Part shown: positions 27,848 through 36,800 of the stretch, one piece after another
Layout of the letters: the number at the start of each line of letters is the position of its first letter
Position numbering within the stretch: position 1 is the first letter of the stretch
Assembly: GCF_035989305.1 (NCBI RefSeq)
Contig: NZ_CP108514.1
Location: forward strand, 9,404,501-9,468,500
Direction of reading: 5' to 3'
DNA: 64,000 nt
DNA from: Streptomyces sp. NBC_01233
GTDB lineage: Bacteria; Actinomycetota; Actinomycetes; Streptomycetales; Streptomycetaceae
The notes under the pieces: generated by a model
The model's database searches: none
What the model was told of the DNA's origin: nothing
What the model saw: only the letters and a program-made list of their open reading frames with translations
Position numbers and translations under genes: made by a program

Positions 27848-28170
27848 TCACAGGGCGTGGTCGGGCGGACGGTCGCCCGGCACGCGCCGCTGACCCGACC
27901 CATTCGGGTGGGGCCCGGCGTGGGGCGACGCGTCATCTATGCTTCAAGGCGGTCGCGGGGCGGTGACTCGTCGCGCTCGGCAACCGCAGCACGGTCGGTC
28001 CGGCCGGTCGCCGAGGCGGTCCGTGCCGGGGCCTCGGTCCGGTCAGGGGACCACATGGCGCCGATCATGAAGATCTCGGGGGATCCAGTGACCACCGGCA
28101 CGCGCCTGCGCGCTGTGGGGCGCCCAGCCCACCCGCTCGCGATCGGAAGACCCCCAGGGAGAAGTGAGGT
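27848..28170. other. Intergenic region upstream of the deoxynucleoside kinase
   Basis: No gene or convincing promoter is seen. The last bases contain CAGGGAGAAGTGAGGT, a ribosome-binding site for the kinase gene. Confidence 0.4.
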
Positions 28171-28833
28171 ATGGCAGTGATCTGCGTCGGTGGCATGATC
28201 GGACTCGGCAAGACGAGCGTGGCCGAACTGCTCGCAAAGGAGCTGGGCAGCGAAGTCTTCTACGAGAGCGTGGAAGACAATCCGATCCTTCCGCTCTTCT
28301 ACACGGCGAGCCCCGAGGAGATCCAGGCGAAGCGCTACCCCTTCCTGCTCCAGCTCTACTTCCTGCAGACGCGGTTCGCCTCGATCAAGGAGGCGTACAA
28401 GCAGGGCGACAACGTCCTCGACCGGTCGATCTACGAGGACTGGTATTTCGCCAAGGTCAATCACGACCTGGGCCGGATCAGCTCCCTCGAGATGCGGGTG
28501 TACGAGGGACTGCTCAACGAGATGATGCGTGAGATCGACGGCCTGCCGTACCGCAAGGCACCCGATCTCATGGTCTACCTCAAGGCGGACTTCGAGACGG
28601 TGCTGCATCGCATAGGGCTGCGGGGGCGCGACTTCGAGCAGGACGAGAGCCTCGTCGAGTACTACCGGACGTTGTGGTCCGGCTACGACGACTGGGTGCA
28701 CCAGCACTACTCGGCCAGCGACGTCCTTGTCGTCGACATGAACCACACGGATGTGGTGAACAACCCCGAGGACGCGACCCGCGTGGTGCGGGAGGTCGAG
28801 AACGCCCTGGCGGCGGCCAGGCTCCGGGCCTGA
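28171..28833 (+). CDS. Deoxynucleoside (deoxyadenosine/deoxyguanosine-type) kinase
   Basis: A 220-aa salvage enzyme that phosphorylates deoxynucleosides. Motifs: Walker A VGGMIGLGKTS, YESVEDNPILPLFY, the substrate-binding DRSIYEDWYFAK (DRS), and the lid-type IGLRGRDFEQDESLVEYY with Arg residues. Size and motif set fit the dNK/dGK family of Gram-positive bacteria. It has a good ribosome-binding site and stands alone. Confidence 0.9.
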   Translation: MAVICVGGMIGLGKTSVAELLAKELGSEVFYESVEDNPILPLFYTASPEEIQAKRYPFLLQLYFLQTRFASIKEAYKQGDNVLDRSIYEDWYFAKVNHDLGRISSLEMRVYEGLLNEMMREIDGLPYRKAPDLMVYLKADFETVLHRIGLRGRDFEQDESLVEYYRTLWSGYDDWVHQHYSASDVLVVDMNHTDVVNNPEDATRVVREVENALAAARLRA

Positions 28834-28886
28834 AGCTGTTCCACCCTGACGGTTCGGACACGGGACAGGGCACCGGGCGCGGGGGG

Positions 28887-29264
28887 TCAGTTCTCGGATG
28901 GCGGGGCGGGGGCGAGGAGTTCGCTCTTCACGTGTTCGTAGTCGGCCAGGGCCTGTGGGTCGCCGTGGTGGTAATCGGTCCAGAAGCCGGGACGCTGCCA
29001 GCGGGCGTCCGCGAGGCGGGTGCGGCCGTCGACGATGCTCAGGGTCCAGCCGGGCGGGATCCGGGTGTCCACCGTCTCGAAGTTGACGGGGTCCCAGAGC
29101 AGTCCGGGGTCGGATGTTGCGGGGCCGAGCACGCGGATCTGGCAATCGATGTCGTGGGCGACCATCTCCAGGACCGGGTAAACGCCGCCCACGCGGATCC
29201 CGTCATACTCCGCGACCGGGTAGTCGCCGTCGGGATGGATGATCTCCAGGCATCTGACTCTCAT
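28887..29264 (-). CDS. Hypothetical protein
   Basis: A 125-aa acidic protein starting MRVRCLEIIHPDGDYPVAEY and ending EHVKSELLAPAPPSEN. The pattern VGGVYPVLEMVAHDIDCQIRV and LWDPVNFETVDTRIPPGWTL is reminiscent of small immunity-type actinobacterial proteins, but I cannot name a family. GGGAGAG lies 12 bases upstream of ATG 29264. It stands alone, convergent with the deoxynucleoside kinase. Confidence 0.6.
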   Translation of the reverse strand: MRVRCLEIIHPDGDYPVAEYDGIRVGGVYPVLEMVAHDIDCQIRVLGPATSDPGLLWDPVNFETVDTRIPPGWTLSIVDGRTRLADARWQRPGFWTDYHHGDPQALADYEHVKSELLAPAPPSEN

Positions 29265-30150
29265 GGGGAGAAGTCTCTCCCTGGCCGATGCCCGGTGACT
29301 GTCCGGGGCACCGCGACGGATCCAGCGAAGCGGCCGTCTCCGGTCGCAGGCGATGACAGTTGGGGGCCTGGACGCCGGTGAAGTTTCCCGAAGCCCGCCG
29401 CCGCAGTGCCGGTGAGTCCCCCAAGCCCTCCACCCGCTCACCGTTCCCGCAGCCCGGCACCTGGAACAGGCACAAGCGGACACCGCGCACACCCTGGGCA
29501 TCGTCCAGGTGCGTCCCGATTCGCGATGAGCCCCACCCGGACCGGCTGCTGACCTCACACCGGGTGCGGCTTTCCCGAGCTGGGGGAAGAGCCGAGCACC
29601 CTTGCCGGTCGAATGACCAAAATGATCTCTCGTCGCAGCCCGGGGACACTGCGCATTTGTAGCAGTGAACGCGGGGAGTGTTCCTCGTGATACGAGTTGC
29701 ATTGCTTCGCGACCGTCGCCCGGTCGAGTGATCACCGGTTTGTTCCGGTCGATGGCGGACTTCATTCGTGGATCCGTCTCCGGATACGTCTTTGCGTCTG
29801 TTCCGTGGGTCGGTGTGAATAGGGGAGCGGGGGCGAAGTTCAATCTTCCTTCGGTGCGGGTGCGGGACGCTGACGGACGCCGGAGCGTGGCTCGCGGAGG
29901 TGGCCGGCCGGTGGGCAGGTGAGGGATCTGAGGGCTGGTGGCAGTGTGCGCCGGGGCTTCTCGGGCTCTGTGAGGGCGTGCCCTGGCGCTCCGCCCGTGG
30001 TCGTACCGTCCCGATGCCGTCGGCATCGGGGAAATGGCGGCGGTTAGTCGAACTCGCACGCGGCCACTATGTTTGAAATGCTGCTTGCGGCAAAGTCCAG
30101 AATGTCCTGGGCGCCTCGAGCGGGGTCATCGCCCCACCCTCGTCTATGTG
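29265..30150. other. Long non-coding stretch left of the biosynthetic cluster
   Basis: About 0.9 kb without a supportable gene. Several frames are open on both strands but lack ribosome-binding sites and recognisable domains. GC content falls in parts (around 29610-29830). The one structured element is the inverted repeat at 30010-30030. This stretch separates the chromosomal background from the cluster regulator. Confidence 0.5.
30010..30030. promoter_or_regulatory. Perfect inverted repeat CCCGATGCC-GTC-GGCATCGGG
   Basis: A 9-bp perfect inverted repeat with a 3-nt spacer, 120 bp upstream of the regulator's -35 box. The half-site GGCATCGG recurs twice, tandemly, at 40237-40250, upstream of the dioxygenase-like operon. 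It could be an operator or a hairpin; the recurrence favours an operator. Confidence 0.4.
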
Positions 30151-30178
30151 TTGACCTGCACATACAGGCGGGTATGCT
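30151..30178 (+). promoter_or_regulatory. Promoter of the cluster regulator: TTGACC-N16-TATGCT
   Basis: TTGACC (30151-30156) and TATGCT (30173-30178) are spaced by 16 bp and match the principal sigma-factor consensus well. The GTG start of the regulator follows 63 bp downstream with AGGGGGAG in between. Confidence 0.65.
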
Positions 30179-30241
30179 GTGCCTCGCGCTTCGGGAACTG
30201 TATGCGTTCCCGCTGCGGTACGACCACAGGGGGAGCGGTAA

Positions 30242-31222
30242 GTGCTGGAGAGCATCGGCCTTGAGAATCGAGACCACGACGTTTATCGAGCGCTTCTCGT
30301 CCACCCCGGCTGGGATATGGCGGACATTGGGCAGAATCTCGGCATGGGGGAGTCCGAGGTCCGCGACACGCTGGACCGGCTGACCCGGTTCTCGCTCCTT
30401 CGCTCTGCCTCCGGAGCCGAAGCGCTCGTGCCGGCCAGTCCGGAGCTCGGACTCCTTCCCCTGCTGCAGGATCTCGAAGCCGAACTGGATGAACGCCGCG
30501 CCAGGCTGTCACGGGACCGGGCGATGCTCACGGCTCTGACGTCCGAGTACACCGCACGGCGCGTGCAGAACGACGTGGCGGGCGTCGAGCGCCTCGTGGG
30601 CCTGGAGGCGGTGCGCTCCCATCTGGCCCAACTCGCCCAGGGAGCCGCCTCTGAAGTGCGCGCGTTCATGCCGGGGCCGGCGCTCAGTCAGGCGGCCCTG
30701 GACGCGTCGCGCCCCCTCGACGTGCAGAACCTGGCGCGGGGCGTCCGGATGCAGACCATCTACCTGGAGACCGTTCGCAAGGACCCGGCAACGGTCGAGT
30801 ACGCCACCTGGTTTGCCGAGCAGGGAGGCCAGACGCGCACCATGCCCTCGCTGCCGATGCGCCTCATCCTGTGTGACCGCTCCGTGGCCGTGCTCCCGGT
30901 GAAGCCGGACGCGAGCGGGCAGGGGGCGTTCGTCATCCGGCTCACCAGCATCGTCTCTGCGCTCAACCAGCTCTTCGATCTGACGTGGGAGCGAGCCACC
31001 CCGCTGGGAGAAGCCTCCGCACCCCACTGCGACGGGCCCAGCGAGCGCGAACTGGCACTGCTCAGGATGCTCGAGGACGGCCACACCGACGAGGTCATCG
31101 CACGAAAGCTCGGGGTGTCCATCCGCACGGTCCGCCGCCTGATGTCGGACCTGCTCAAGACGCTGAACGCCGAAAGCCGTTTCCAGGCAGGGGTGCAGGC
31201 CGCGCGGCGAGGGTGGATCTGA
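30242..31222 (+). CDS. Cluster-situated TrmB-like/LuxR-type regulator
   Basis: A 326-aa regulator with an N-terminal winged helix (LESIGLENRDHDVYRALLVH, then MGESEVRDTLDRLTRFSLLR), a coiled-coil-like linker (LQDLEAELDERRARLSRDRAML), a middle domain containing GVERLVGLEAVRSHL, and a C-terminal LuxR HTH (ERELALLRMLEDGHTDEVIA and LGVSIRTVRRLMSDLLKTL). It is a paralogue in architecture of the regulator at 7386. GTG 30242 is preceded by AGGGGGAG. Its place at the left end of the NRPS/PKS genes, same direction, makes it the likely pathway activator; no receiver domain is present, so activity is probably not phosphorylation-controlled. Confidence 0.88.
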   Translation: MLESIGLENRDHDVYRALLVHPGWDMADIGQNLGMGESEVRDTLDRLTRFSLLRSASGAEALVPASPELGLLPLLQDLEAELDERRARLSRDRAMLTALTSEYTARRVQNDVAGVERLVGLEAVRSHLAQLAQGAASEVRAFMPGPALSQAALDASRPLDVQNLARGVRMQTIYLETVRKDPATVEYATWFAEQGGQTRTMPSLPMRLILCDRSVAVLPVKPDASGQGAFVIRLTSIVSALNQLFDLTWERATPLGEASAPHCDGPSERELALLRMLEDGHTDEVIARKLGVSIRTVRRLMSDLLKTLNAESRFQAGVQAARRGWI

Positions 31223-31436
31223 CAACGCGCCGCAATCGGTGAGGACCTCGTCGCGGGGTCCTCGGACCATGCGGCACTTGTTCACCGTCACTTCGCGTGG
31301 TATCGATAAGGGGCATGCCGTGCGTGACGCCCGCGAAGCCGGGCCCGCCGGTCCCCCGTCGGGTGTTCCGGTCGAAGGCCCGTGATATCGGCGAGAATGC
31401 GCCGGCGTTCATCCTGGAGCAATCGAGGCTGCCCAT

Positions 31437-31466
31437 GGCCACCTCATGCCATGGCATGAGGTGGCC
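31437..31466. promoter_or_regulatory. Perfect 30-bp palindrome
   Basis: The 30 bases from 31437 to 31466 are a perfect palindrome, centred on CCATGG, half-site GGCCACCTCATGCC. It lies between the regulator and the 110-aa gene, 15 bp before a putative -35 box. It could be an operator for a dimeric regulator or, as a cruciform/hairpin, a terminator of the regulator transcript. Confidence 0.55.
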
Positions 31467-31479
31467 GTATCAGACATCA

Positions 31480-31507
31480 TTTGATGTGCTCAAAGGCTGG
31501 CTACGGT
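31480..31507 (+). promoter_or_regulatory. Possible promoter giving a leaderless transcript
   Basis: TTTGAT (31480-31485) and TACGGT (31502-31507) are 16 bp apart. The -10 box would place the transcript start at about the GTG codon at 31515, and there is no ribosome-binding site before that codon. Leaderless mRNAs are common in Streptomyces. Confidence 0.4.
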
Positions 31508-31514
31508 ATTCCCT

Positions 31515-31847
31515 GTGTATGCCATCAAGGTGTTCCTGCAGTCGCCGAACGGCGCTCGAACCACCGGCCTGGCGGGCAGCGCCGACATCGGGGACCGGCT
31601 CCTCGGCGACCCCCAGCCCGGGGTTGCCCACGTGAGCCTGGTCCCACTGTCCTCGCAGGTCGTGGCCATGACCTTCGTGGTCGCCGCTGACCTCGGCGCC
31701 GCCGAACGACTGGCCGCCGCAGCATGGGACGCCTGGCTCGACCGTGAATGGTCCGCAGGCTGGAAAGTGTCCTCGTACGGGGCCGACCTGCTGCTGGGTG
31801 TCTCGGCGGCCGCGGAGGCGTTCCTCCGCGAATCTGGCTCAAACTGA
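31515..31847 (+). CDS. Hypothetical 110-aa protein at the left end of the cluster
   Basis: An alpha/beta-looking small protein starting VYAIKVFLQSPNG, with VAHVSLVPLSSQVVAMTFVV in the middle and a helical C-terminal half (LGAAERLAAAAWDAWLDREW). No signal peptide or catalytic motif is visible, and I do not recognise a family. It lies between the regulator and the small secreted peptide, same strand, and probably belongs to the cluster. GTG 31515 has no Shine-Dalgarno sequence, consistent with a leaderless message. Confidence 0.6.
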   Translation: MYAIKVFLQSPNGARTTGLAGSADIGDRLLGDPQPGVAHVSLVPLSSQVVAMTFVVAADLGAAERLAAAAWDAWLDREWSAGWKVSSYGADLLLGVSAAAEAFLRESGSN

Positions 31848-31984
31848 CCGGTTGGTGCCATGGCCTACATGGGCCATCCGGAATCGTCGACACCGGGTAG
31901 TGGCTGCGACCAATATCAGTCAGGACGGGGGGCGGCGCACTGCGTCGGACGATCACGCAGAACTGCCCATTTTTCTTGTGCCTT

Positions 31985-32002
31985 CCACACTTACCCGTGT
32001 GG
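31985..32002 (+). promoter_or_regulatory. Hairpin in the leader of the 56-aa peptide gene
   Basis: CCACAC (31985-31990) and GTGTGG (31997-32002) form a 6-bp stem with a 6-nt loop, 20 bp upstream of the ribosome-binding site at 32022. It may terminate the preceding transcript or shape the leader. Confidence 0.35.
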
Positions 32003-32032
32003 TTCCGGCATGCATTTCCTTGAGGGGTATCC

Positions 32033-32203
32033 GTGCACGACCGCATGAACCGCGTATTCCGGGCAGCAGTTCTCTCCCTTCTGATCGCCCTTCCGGTCCT
32101 TTTCGCCAGCGGTGCGCTCCCCGACGAGACCGCGGCACCCGCTCTGGTGGCCCACGAGGAAGAGCACGTGGTGGCGGCCCCCGAAAACTGGGCCTGGGAC
32201 TAA
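32033..32203 (+). CDS. 56-aa secreted or membrane-anchored peptide ending in NWAWD
   Basis: A short gene with a strong ribosome-binding site (GAGGGG, 5 bases before GTG 32033; ATG 32045 is an alternative). The product has a basic N-terminus, a hydrophobic core (AAVLSLLIALPVLFASGA) and an acidic remainder (LPDETAAPALVAHEEEHVV) closing with AAPENWAWD. It therefore looks like a Sec-exported peptide whose mature part is about 30 residues with two Trp close to the C-terminus. No family recognised. Immediate neighbours are the cluster regulator and NRPS genes, so roles as a signal, a chaperone-like factor or a modified precursor are open. Confidence 0.6.
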   Translation: MHDRMNRVFRAAVLSLLIALPVLFASGALPDETAAPALVAHEEEHVVAAPENWAWD

Positions 32204-32622
32204 GGCATTTCCTTCGGATCGATCCTTTCGCCGGCCGGACGAGCCGAGGGCAATTTCAAGACGTCCGCCTCCTCCTGAGGCACGGAACGGGTTCCGTGCA
32301 TAGCGCACCGTGACGGGCCTCGGCACAGGTTCCGGTGGCCGGAACCCGCCCACGTCGACAAGGCACTGTCGCGCCCGTTCGAGCCGGCCCGGGAAATGGG
32401 CGGGGGTACGCCCCCGCCACCCCGTCCGATGGACGCTTCCGTCCCCACCGGCCCGCGTGGGGAGCGCACCGCGGAGGCGAAGCGCACGGCCGGTCTCCCC
32501 ATCCCCATCCCCATCCCCATCCCCATCCCCGCTCCGCTCCGCTCCGCTCCGCTCCGGAAGAGCGTGGGCGGTACCCACCGACTGATGACTCCCGGCACGC
32601 GCCGAGAAAGAAGCAGCTACCG
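32204..32622. other. Long leader region ahead of the NRPS operon
   Basis: About 420 bp with no supportable gene. An open frame continuous with the PCP gene exists from 32335, but it runs through the simple repeats as alternating His-Pro and would be an unlikely protein. The region holds the two tandem repeats at 32496-32555 and may contain the main operon promoter, which I cannot place with confidence. Confidence 0.5.
32496..32555. repeat. (ATCCCC)5 followed by (GCTCC)5; G-quadruplex-forming on the minus strand
   Basis: Positions 32501-32530 are five perfect ATCCCC units, preceded by TCCCC, and 32531-32555 are five perfect GCTCC units. On the minus strand this gives repeated GGGGAT with two-base loops, a textbook G-quadruplex motif, 68 bp ahead of the PCP start codon. 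Confidence 0.9.
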
Positions 32623-32907
32623 ATGCAGACCGACATGACGCCGGACGAACTCACCGACCGCGTACGGACCATCTGGACCGAGGTCCTCGGTCGCTCCGAC
32701 TTCAGCGACAGCGACAGCTTCTTCGAGTCGGGCGGGCACTCCCTGCTCGCGTCCAAGGTCATGGCACGGCTCGGCCGTTCGGTCGGCGTGCGGCTCTCCA
32801 TGCAGCTGATCTTCGACCACCGCACGGTGGAGCAGTTGGCAGGCGCTGTGTACGCCCAGGTGTCCGCGCAGAACACCACCGCCCGTCCGGAGACGACGAC
32901 GGCGTGA
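32623..32907 (+). CDS. Free-standing peptidyl carrier protein (PCP)
   Basis: A 94-aa carrier domain with the phosphopantetheine site FFESGGHSLLASKVMARL, Ser40. It starts MQTDMTPDELTDRVRTIW and ends after VEQLAGAVYAQV with a short Thr-rich tail. As a discrete PCP it can be loaded in trans by the stand-alone A domain at 37110, which lacks its own carrier. The AGAAAGAAG about ten bases before ATG 32623 is the likely ribosome-binding site. Confidence 0.9.
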   Translation: MQTDMTPDELTDRVRTIWTEVLGRSDFSDSDSFFESGGHSLLASKVMARLGRSVGVRLSMQLIFDHRTVEQLAGAVYAQVSAQNTTARPETTTA

Positions 32908-33103
32908 CCACCCCGGCGCCGTGCGACGCGAGCGGCGGTCGCGGCATCGCGCGCCGGTACCCGTCGTCGCACGCCCGGCCGTGCAGGTCACAGGCCGCCA
33001 CGATCCACCAGGTGGCCCAGCCCGCGGGCGACAGCGTGACCAGCACCTTCGGCCCGTGGTCCGGAACAGTGAACCGCCCCTATCCTTCCTGGAGTTCACC
33101 CCC

Positions 33104-33841
33104 ATGTCCCATCTCGTCGTCGCCAACGGTGAAGGCCAGCACTCGCTGTGGCCGCACGCCGTGGGCGTTCCCTCCGGCTGGCAGGCCACCGGATTCTCCG
33201 GCACCGAGGAGGACTGCCTCGGCCACATCGCGGAAGTCTGGACCGACATGCGCCCCCGGTCCCTGCGGGACCTGTCCGCGGCCGAGCCGAACGTCCTGGG
33301 AACCGAGCGGTTCGTCCTGCGGGAGCTGACTGCCGACCAGGTTGCCGCGCTGCTCCGGGACGACGCGCCGGAAGACGACTGGGCACCCGGCTACCCCTTC
33401 GCCGGGACGCTCGCCGCAGCCGGCGGATTCGGGAAGCGGACCGCGGACCAGCACGTTCGGGGCTTCGGCATGTACCAGGTCGTACGGTGCGCCGACGGCC
33501 GGGTGATCGGCGACATCGGCTTCCACAGCCCGCCGCAGGAGGGCACCGTCGAGGTGGGCTTCGGCCTCGTGGAATCCGGCCGCGGCGCCGGGTACGCCAG
33601 CGGTGCGCTCCACGAGCTGACGCGCTGGGCGCTGGCCCAGCCCGGCGTCACCACCGTCGTCGCGCGCACGCTGAAGGACAACACCGCGTCACAGGCCGTG
33701 CTGGAGCGGGTCGGTTTCCGCCGGACCGCCGAAGAGGCGGAGCTGCTGCACTACGCGCTCGGGACCGAAGGCCTCGAGCAGGCCGGTTCGCGCCCGGTCG
33801 GGCACGGTCCCGTCGCCGACGGCGTACGGAGCGGCGCATGA
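33104..33841 (+). CDS. MbtH-like protein fused to a GNAT acetyltransferase
   Basis: A 245-aa fusion. Residues 1-60 are MbtH-like: HLVVANGEGQHSLWP, VPSGWQATGFSGTEEDCLGH and VWTDMRPRSL keep the two conserved Trp and the WTD.RP motif that lets MbtH proteins bind and activate A domains. Residues ~65-225 are a RimJ/RimL-type GNAT domain: TERFVLRELTADQVAALL, GDIGFHSPPQEGTVEVGFGL, GRGAGYASGALHELTRWAL (acetyl-CoA pyrophosphate loop) and NTASQAVLERVGF. It overlaps the next NRPS gene (ATGA). Possible roles are A-domain activation plus N-acetylation of the product or self-protection. Confidence 0.88.
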   Translation: MSHLVVANGEGQHSLWPHAVGVPSGWQATGFSGTEEDCLGHIAEVWTDMRPRSLRDLSAAEPNVLGTERFVLRELTADQVAALLRDDAPEDDWAPGYPFAGTLAAAGGFGKRTADQHVRGFGMYQVVRCADGRVIGDIGFHSPPQEGTVEVGFGLVESGRGAGYASGALHELTRWALAQPGVTTVVARTLKDNTASQAVLERVGFRRTAEEAELLHYALGTEGLEQAGSRPVGHGPVADGVRSGA

Positions 33842-36800
33842 CGGCGATCCGCCGGCCGAGCGCCGTGCTCTCGCACCCCAAGGACATCCCGTCCTCCGCA
33901 ACGATCCACGGAGGTGTCGCCGCCGCTGCCGTGCTGCGTCCCGACGCGATCGCCCTGCGGTACGGGAACGGTCTGACCGTCAGCTACGGAGAACTGGACG
34001 CGGCGGCGAACCGGCTCGCCGGCGAGTTGCTGGAACGGGGCATCGGGGAGGGCGACTTCGTACCGGTCCTGGTTCCGCCCGGTCCGGTACTGCCCGCTGT
34101 ACTGCTGGCCGTGCTCAAGACCGGTGCGGCATACGCGGCACTGCCCGTGGACTGGCCGGCCGGGCGGCTCCAGCAGATCGTCGACAGGTGCGACGCCCCC
34201 GTCCTGCTCGTCGGGGACGCCGTGGAGGTCGCGCCGACGGGACGGGAGAGCGTGCGCGTCCCGGCCGACGTCGCGGCCCTCGCGCCGGACCGGAGCGGAG
34301 AACCGGTCCCCGCCGCCGGTTCGGCGGACTCGCCGGCCTGTGTCTTCTTCACCTCCGGCTCCACCGGAGAGCCCAAGGGGGCCGTGTCGCCGCACGCGGC
34401 GACCCTGCGGCTCTTCACGCCCACCCCCTATTCCTGCGAGCCCGTCGCGCCGTTCGACGACGCCCCGGACCTGTTCTCCGGCGAGGCTCCGATCGGGCAC
34501 TTCGGTCCGCGTACCGTCACACTGCGCACGTCCTCGGTGGCCTGGGACCTGGCCTCCATGGAGACGTGGGCGCCGCTGCTGAGCGGCGGGTCGGTGGCCT
34601 ACGGCGCTCCTGGTCCGCTCACGCCCGCCGCCCTCCGGGACGCGGTGAGGGTCCACGGTGTCAACACGCTCACGATCACGCCGTCACTCCTGAACACCCT
34701 CGTGGACGAGGCCCCGCAGTGCTTCGACGGCATCGCCCAGGTGATGTCCGGGGGCGAGCGGATGTCGACGGAACACGCCCGACGGCTGCTGACGGCCCAC
34801 CCGGCGCTTCACCTGGTGAACGGATACGGGCCGGTCGAGTGCACCATCCTGGCCACGGCAGTTCGCGTCCACGACGCGACGGCCCTCGAGCACGCCGTCG
34901 ACGTGCCCATCGGCACGGCGGTGCCGGGCACCCTCCTGATCGTGACCCGGGAGGACGGAGGCGTCGCGGACCGGGGCGAGATCGGCGAGATCGTGCTGGG
35001 CGGTCCCGGACTCGTCCGCGAGTACCTCGGCGACCCGGAGCAGACGGCAGAGCGTTTCGTCGAGTCGGTGCTCCCGACGGAGATCACCGGTCTGCCCGAG
35101 GGCACCCGCGTCCGGCTCTACCGGACCGGCGACCTCGGCGTCCTCGACGAGGACGGAGTGCTCTGGTACCGCGGCCGGGCAGACCGCCAGCTCAAGATCC
35201 GGGGAGTCCGTGTCGAGCCGGCGGAGACCGAGGCCGCACTGCGCCGGGAGCCGGGCGTGCACGACGCCGCCGTGGTTCCGCTGCGCGATGCGCAGGAGCG
35301 GCCCATCGGGCTCGCAGCCTGGATCACCGGCGCCGAGGGGCTGGACGTCGCAGCGCTGCGGGAGAGGCTGGTCTCGCTGCTGCCCGGGCCATTGGCGCCG
35401 CGGTGGATCGGCCGGCTCGACGCGTACCCGCGCAACAACTCGGGCAAGACCGACTACCCGGAGCTGGAACGCCGCGCGGCCCGTCAGGCCACCGCGCTGA
35501 GCGGTTCCACGCCCGCGCAGGGCCCGGAAGAGGAGGCGGTGGCAGCCGTGTTCGCCGCCGTCCTGGGCGCCCCGCGGGCATGGGCGGACACGCACCTGAT
35601 CCACTCCGGCGGCGATTCCCTGGCCGCCGTCCGGATCGCGCACCGGCTCACGCTCGGCACGGGTCGCCGGGTCACGGCCGCCGACGTGCTGTCGGCCCCA
35701 CGGGTCGCGGAACTCGCGGCGCGCATCAGCGGGTTGCCCCGGGCCTCCGATGCCGGGCCGAGCGCGGAGGACGGGAACGGGAGCGCCGAGTCACCGCTGT
35801 CCGCGGGCCAGATCCGGATCTGGCTCACCGAGCAGCTTGCCCCGGGATGCCCGCAGAACCTGGTCCACCGCACGACCGCATTCGAAGGACCGCTGGACCT
35901 CCCGGCGCTGCGCGCCGCCCTGGGCGACGTGATCGACTGCCATCCGACGCTCCGGACGGTCTACTTCGATGACGAAGACGGCGTTCCGTTCCAGCGGATC
36001 CTGCCGCCCGGTGGCGTCCCGCCGCTGGACGAGATCCGGATCCCCGCGGCGGACATGCCGGCGCGGGCCCGAGCGGTCGCCGCCACCCCGGTGGACCTCA
36101 CCACGGGCCCCGTGCTGCGGCTCACCGTGCTGCACGACCCGGACGCGCCCGGACGGGCCACCGCCGTGTTGGCCGTGCACCACATTGCGGTGGACGGCTG
36201 GTCCCTCCCGGTCATCTTCGAGGACCTGCGCTCCGCCTACGAGGCACGCTCCCGCGGGTTCGCCCCCGACCTGCCGGCGGAGGCCGTCGGATACGCGTCC
36301 TGGCACAGGGCGGAGGCGGCCATGGCCGACCCCGCCGAACGGGAGCGGCGCGACCGGGCGTGGCGCGAGGAACTCGCGGGCGTCCAGGACGTGCCGAGGA
36401 CCGCGCCGCCCGCGACGGGCACGGCCACCGGGGGCACGGCCGCCCCCGGCGAGGACGTCGGCGTCATCGCGGCGCCCGTCGCAGCCGGGTCCGTCGCCGC
36501 GGTACGCGACATCGCCCGCTCGGTGGCCGCGACCCCGGCCGTCGTACTGCTGGCGGTGTTCGCGCAGGCGGTGTCCGACATCACCGGCGCGCGCCGGTTC
36601 TGCGTGGCCGTACCGGTGGCGGGCAGGTCGGACCCCAGGCTCGACCGCACGGTGGGGTTCTGTGTGAACACCCTCCCCGTGCGCGTCGACACCGAGCCGG
36701 GAACGGACCCGCTCTCGCTCGTGCCGATGCTCCGGGAGCGTTTCCTGCGGGCGCTGCGCGACGAGCTGCCGTTCAACGACATCGTCGCGGCGGTCGGCGG

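Noticed and set aside
29203..29649. 148-codon minus-strand and 100-codon plus-strand frames left of the cluster.
   Set aside because: No ribosome-binding site, no recognisable fold, and mutually overlapping on opposite strands.
32500..32560. CRISPR-like array.
   Set aside because: Units of 5-6 bp without spacers; these are simple tandem repeats.
32335..32622. N-terminal extension of the PCP gene through the simple repeats (His-Pro runs).
   Set aside because: No ribosome-binding site, and the extension is encoded by microsatellite sequence; PCP similarity starts at ATG 32623.
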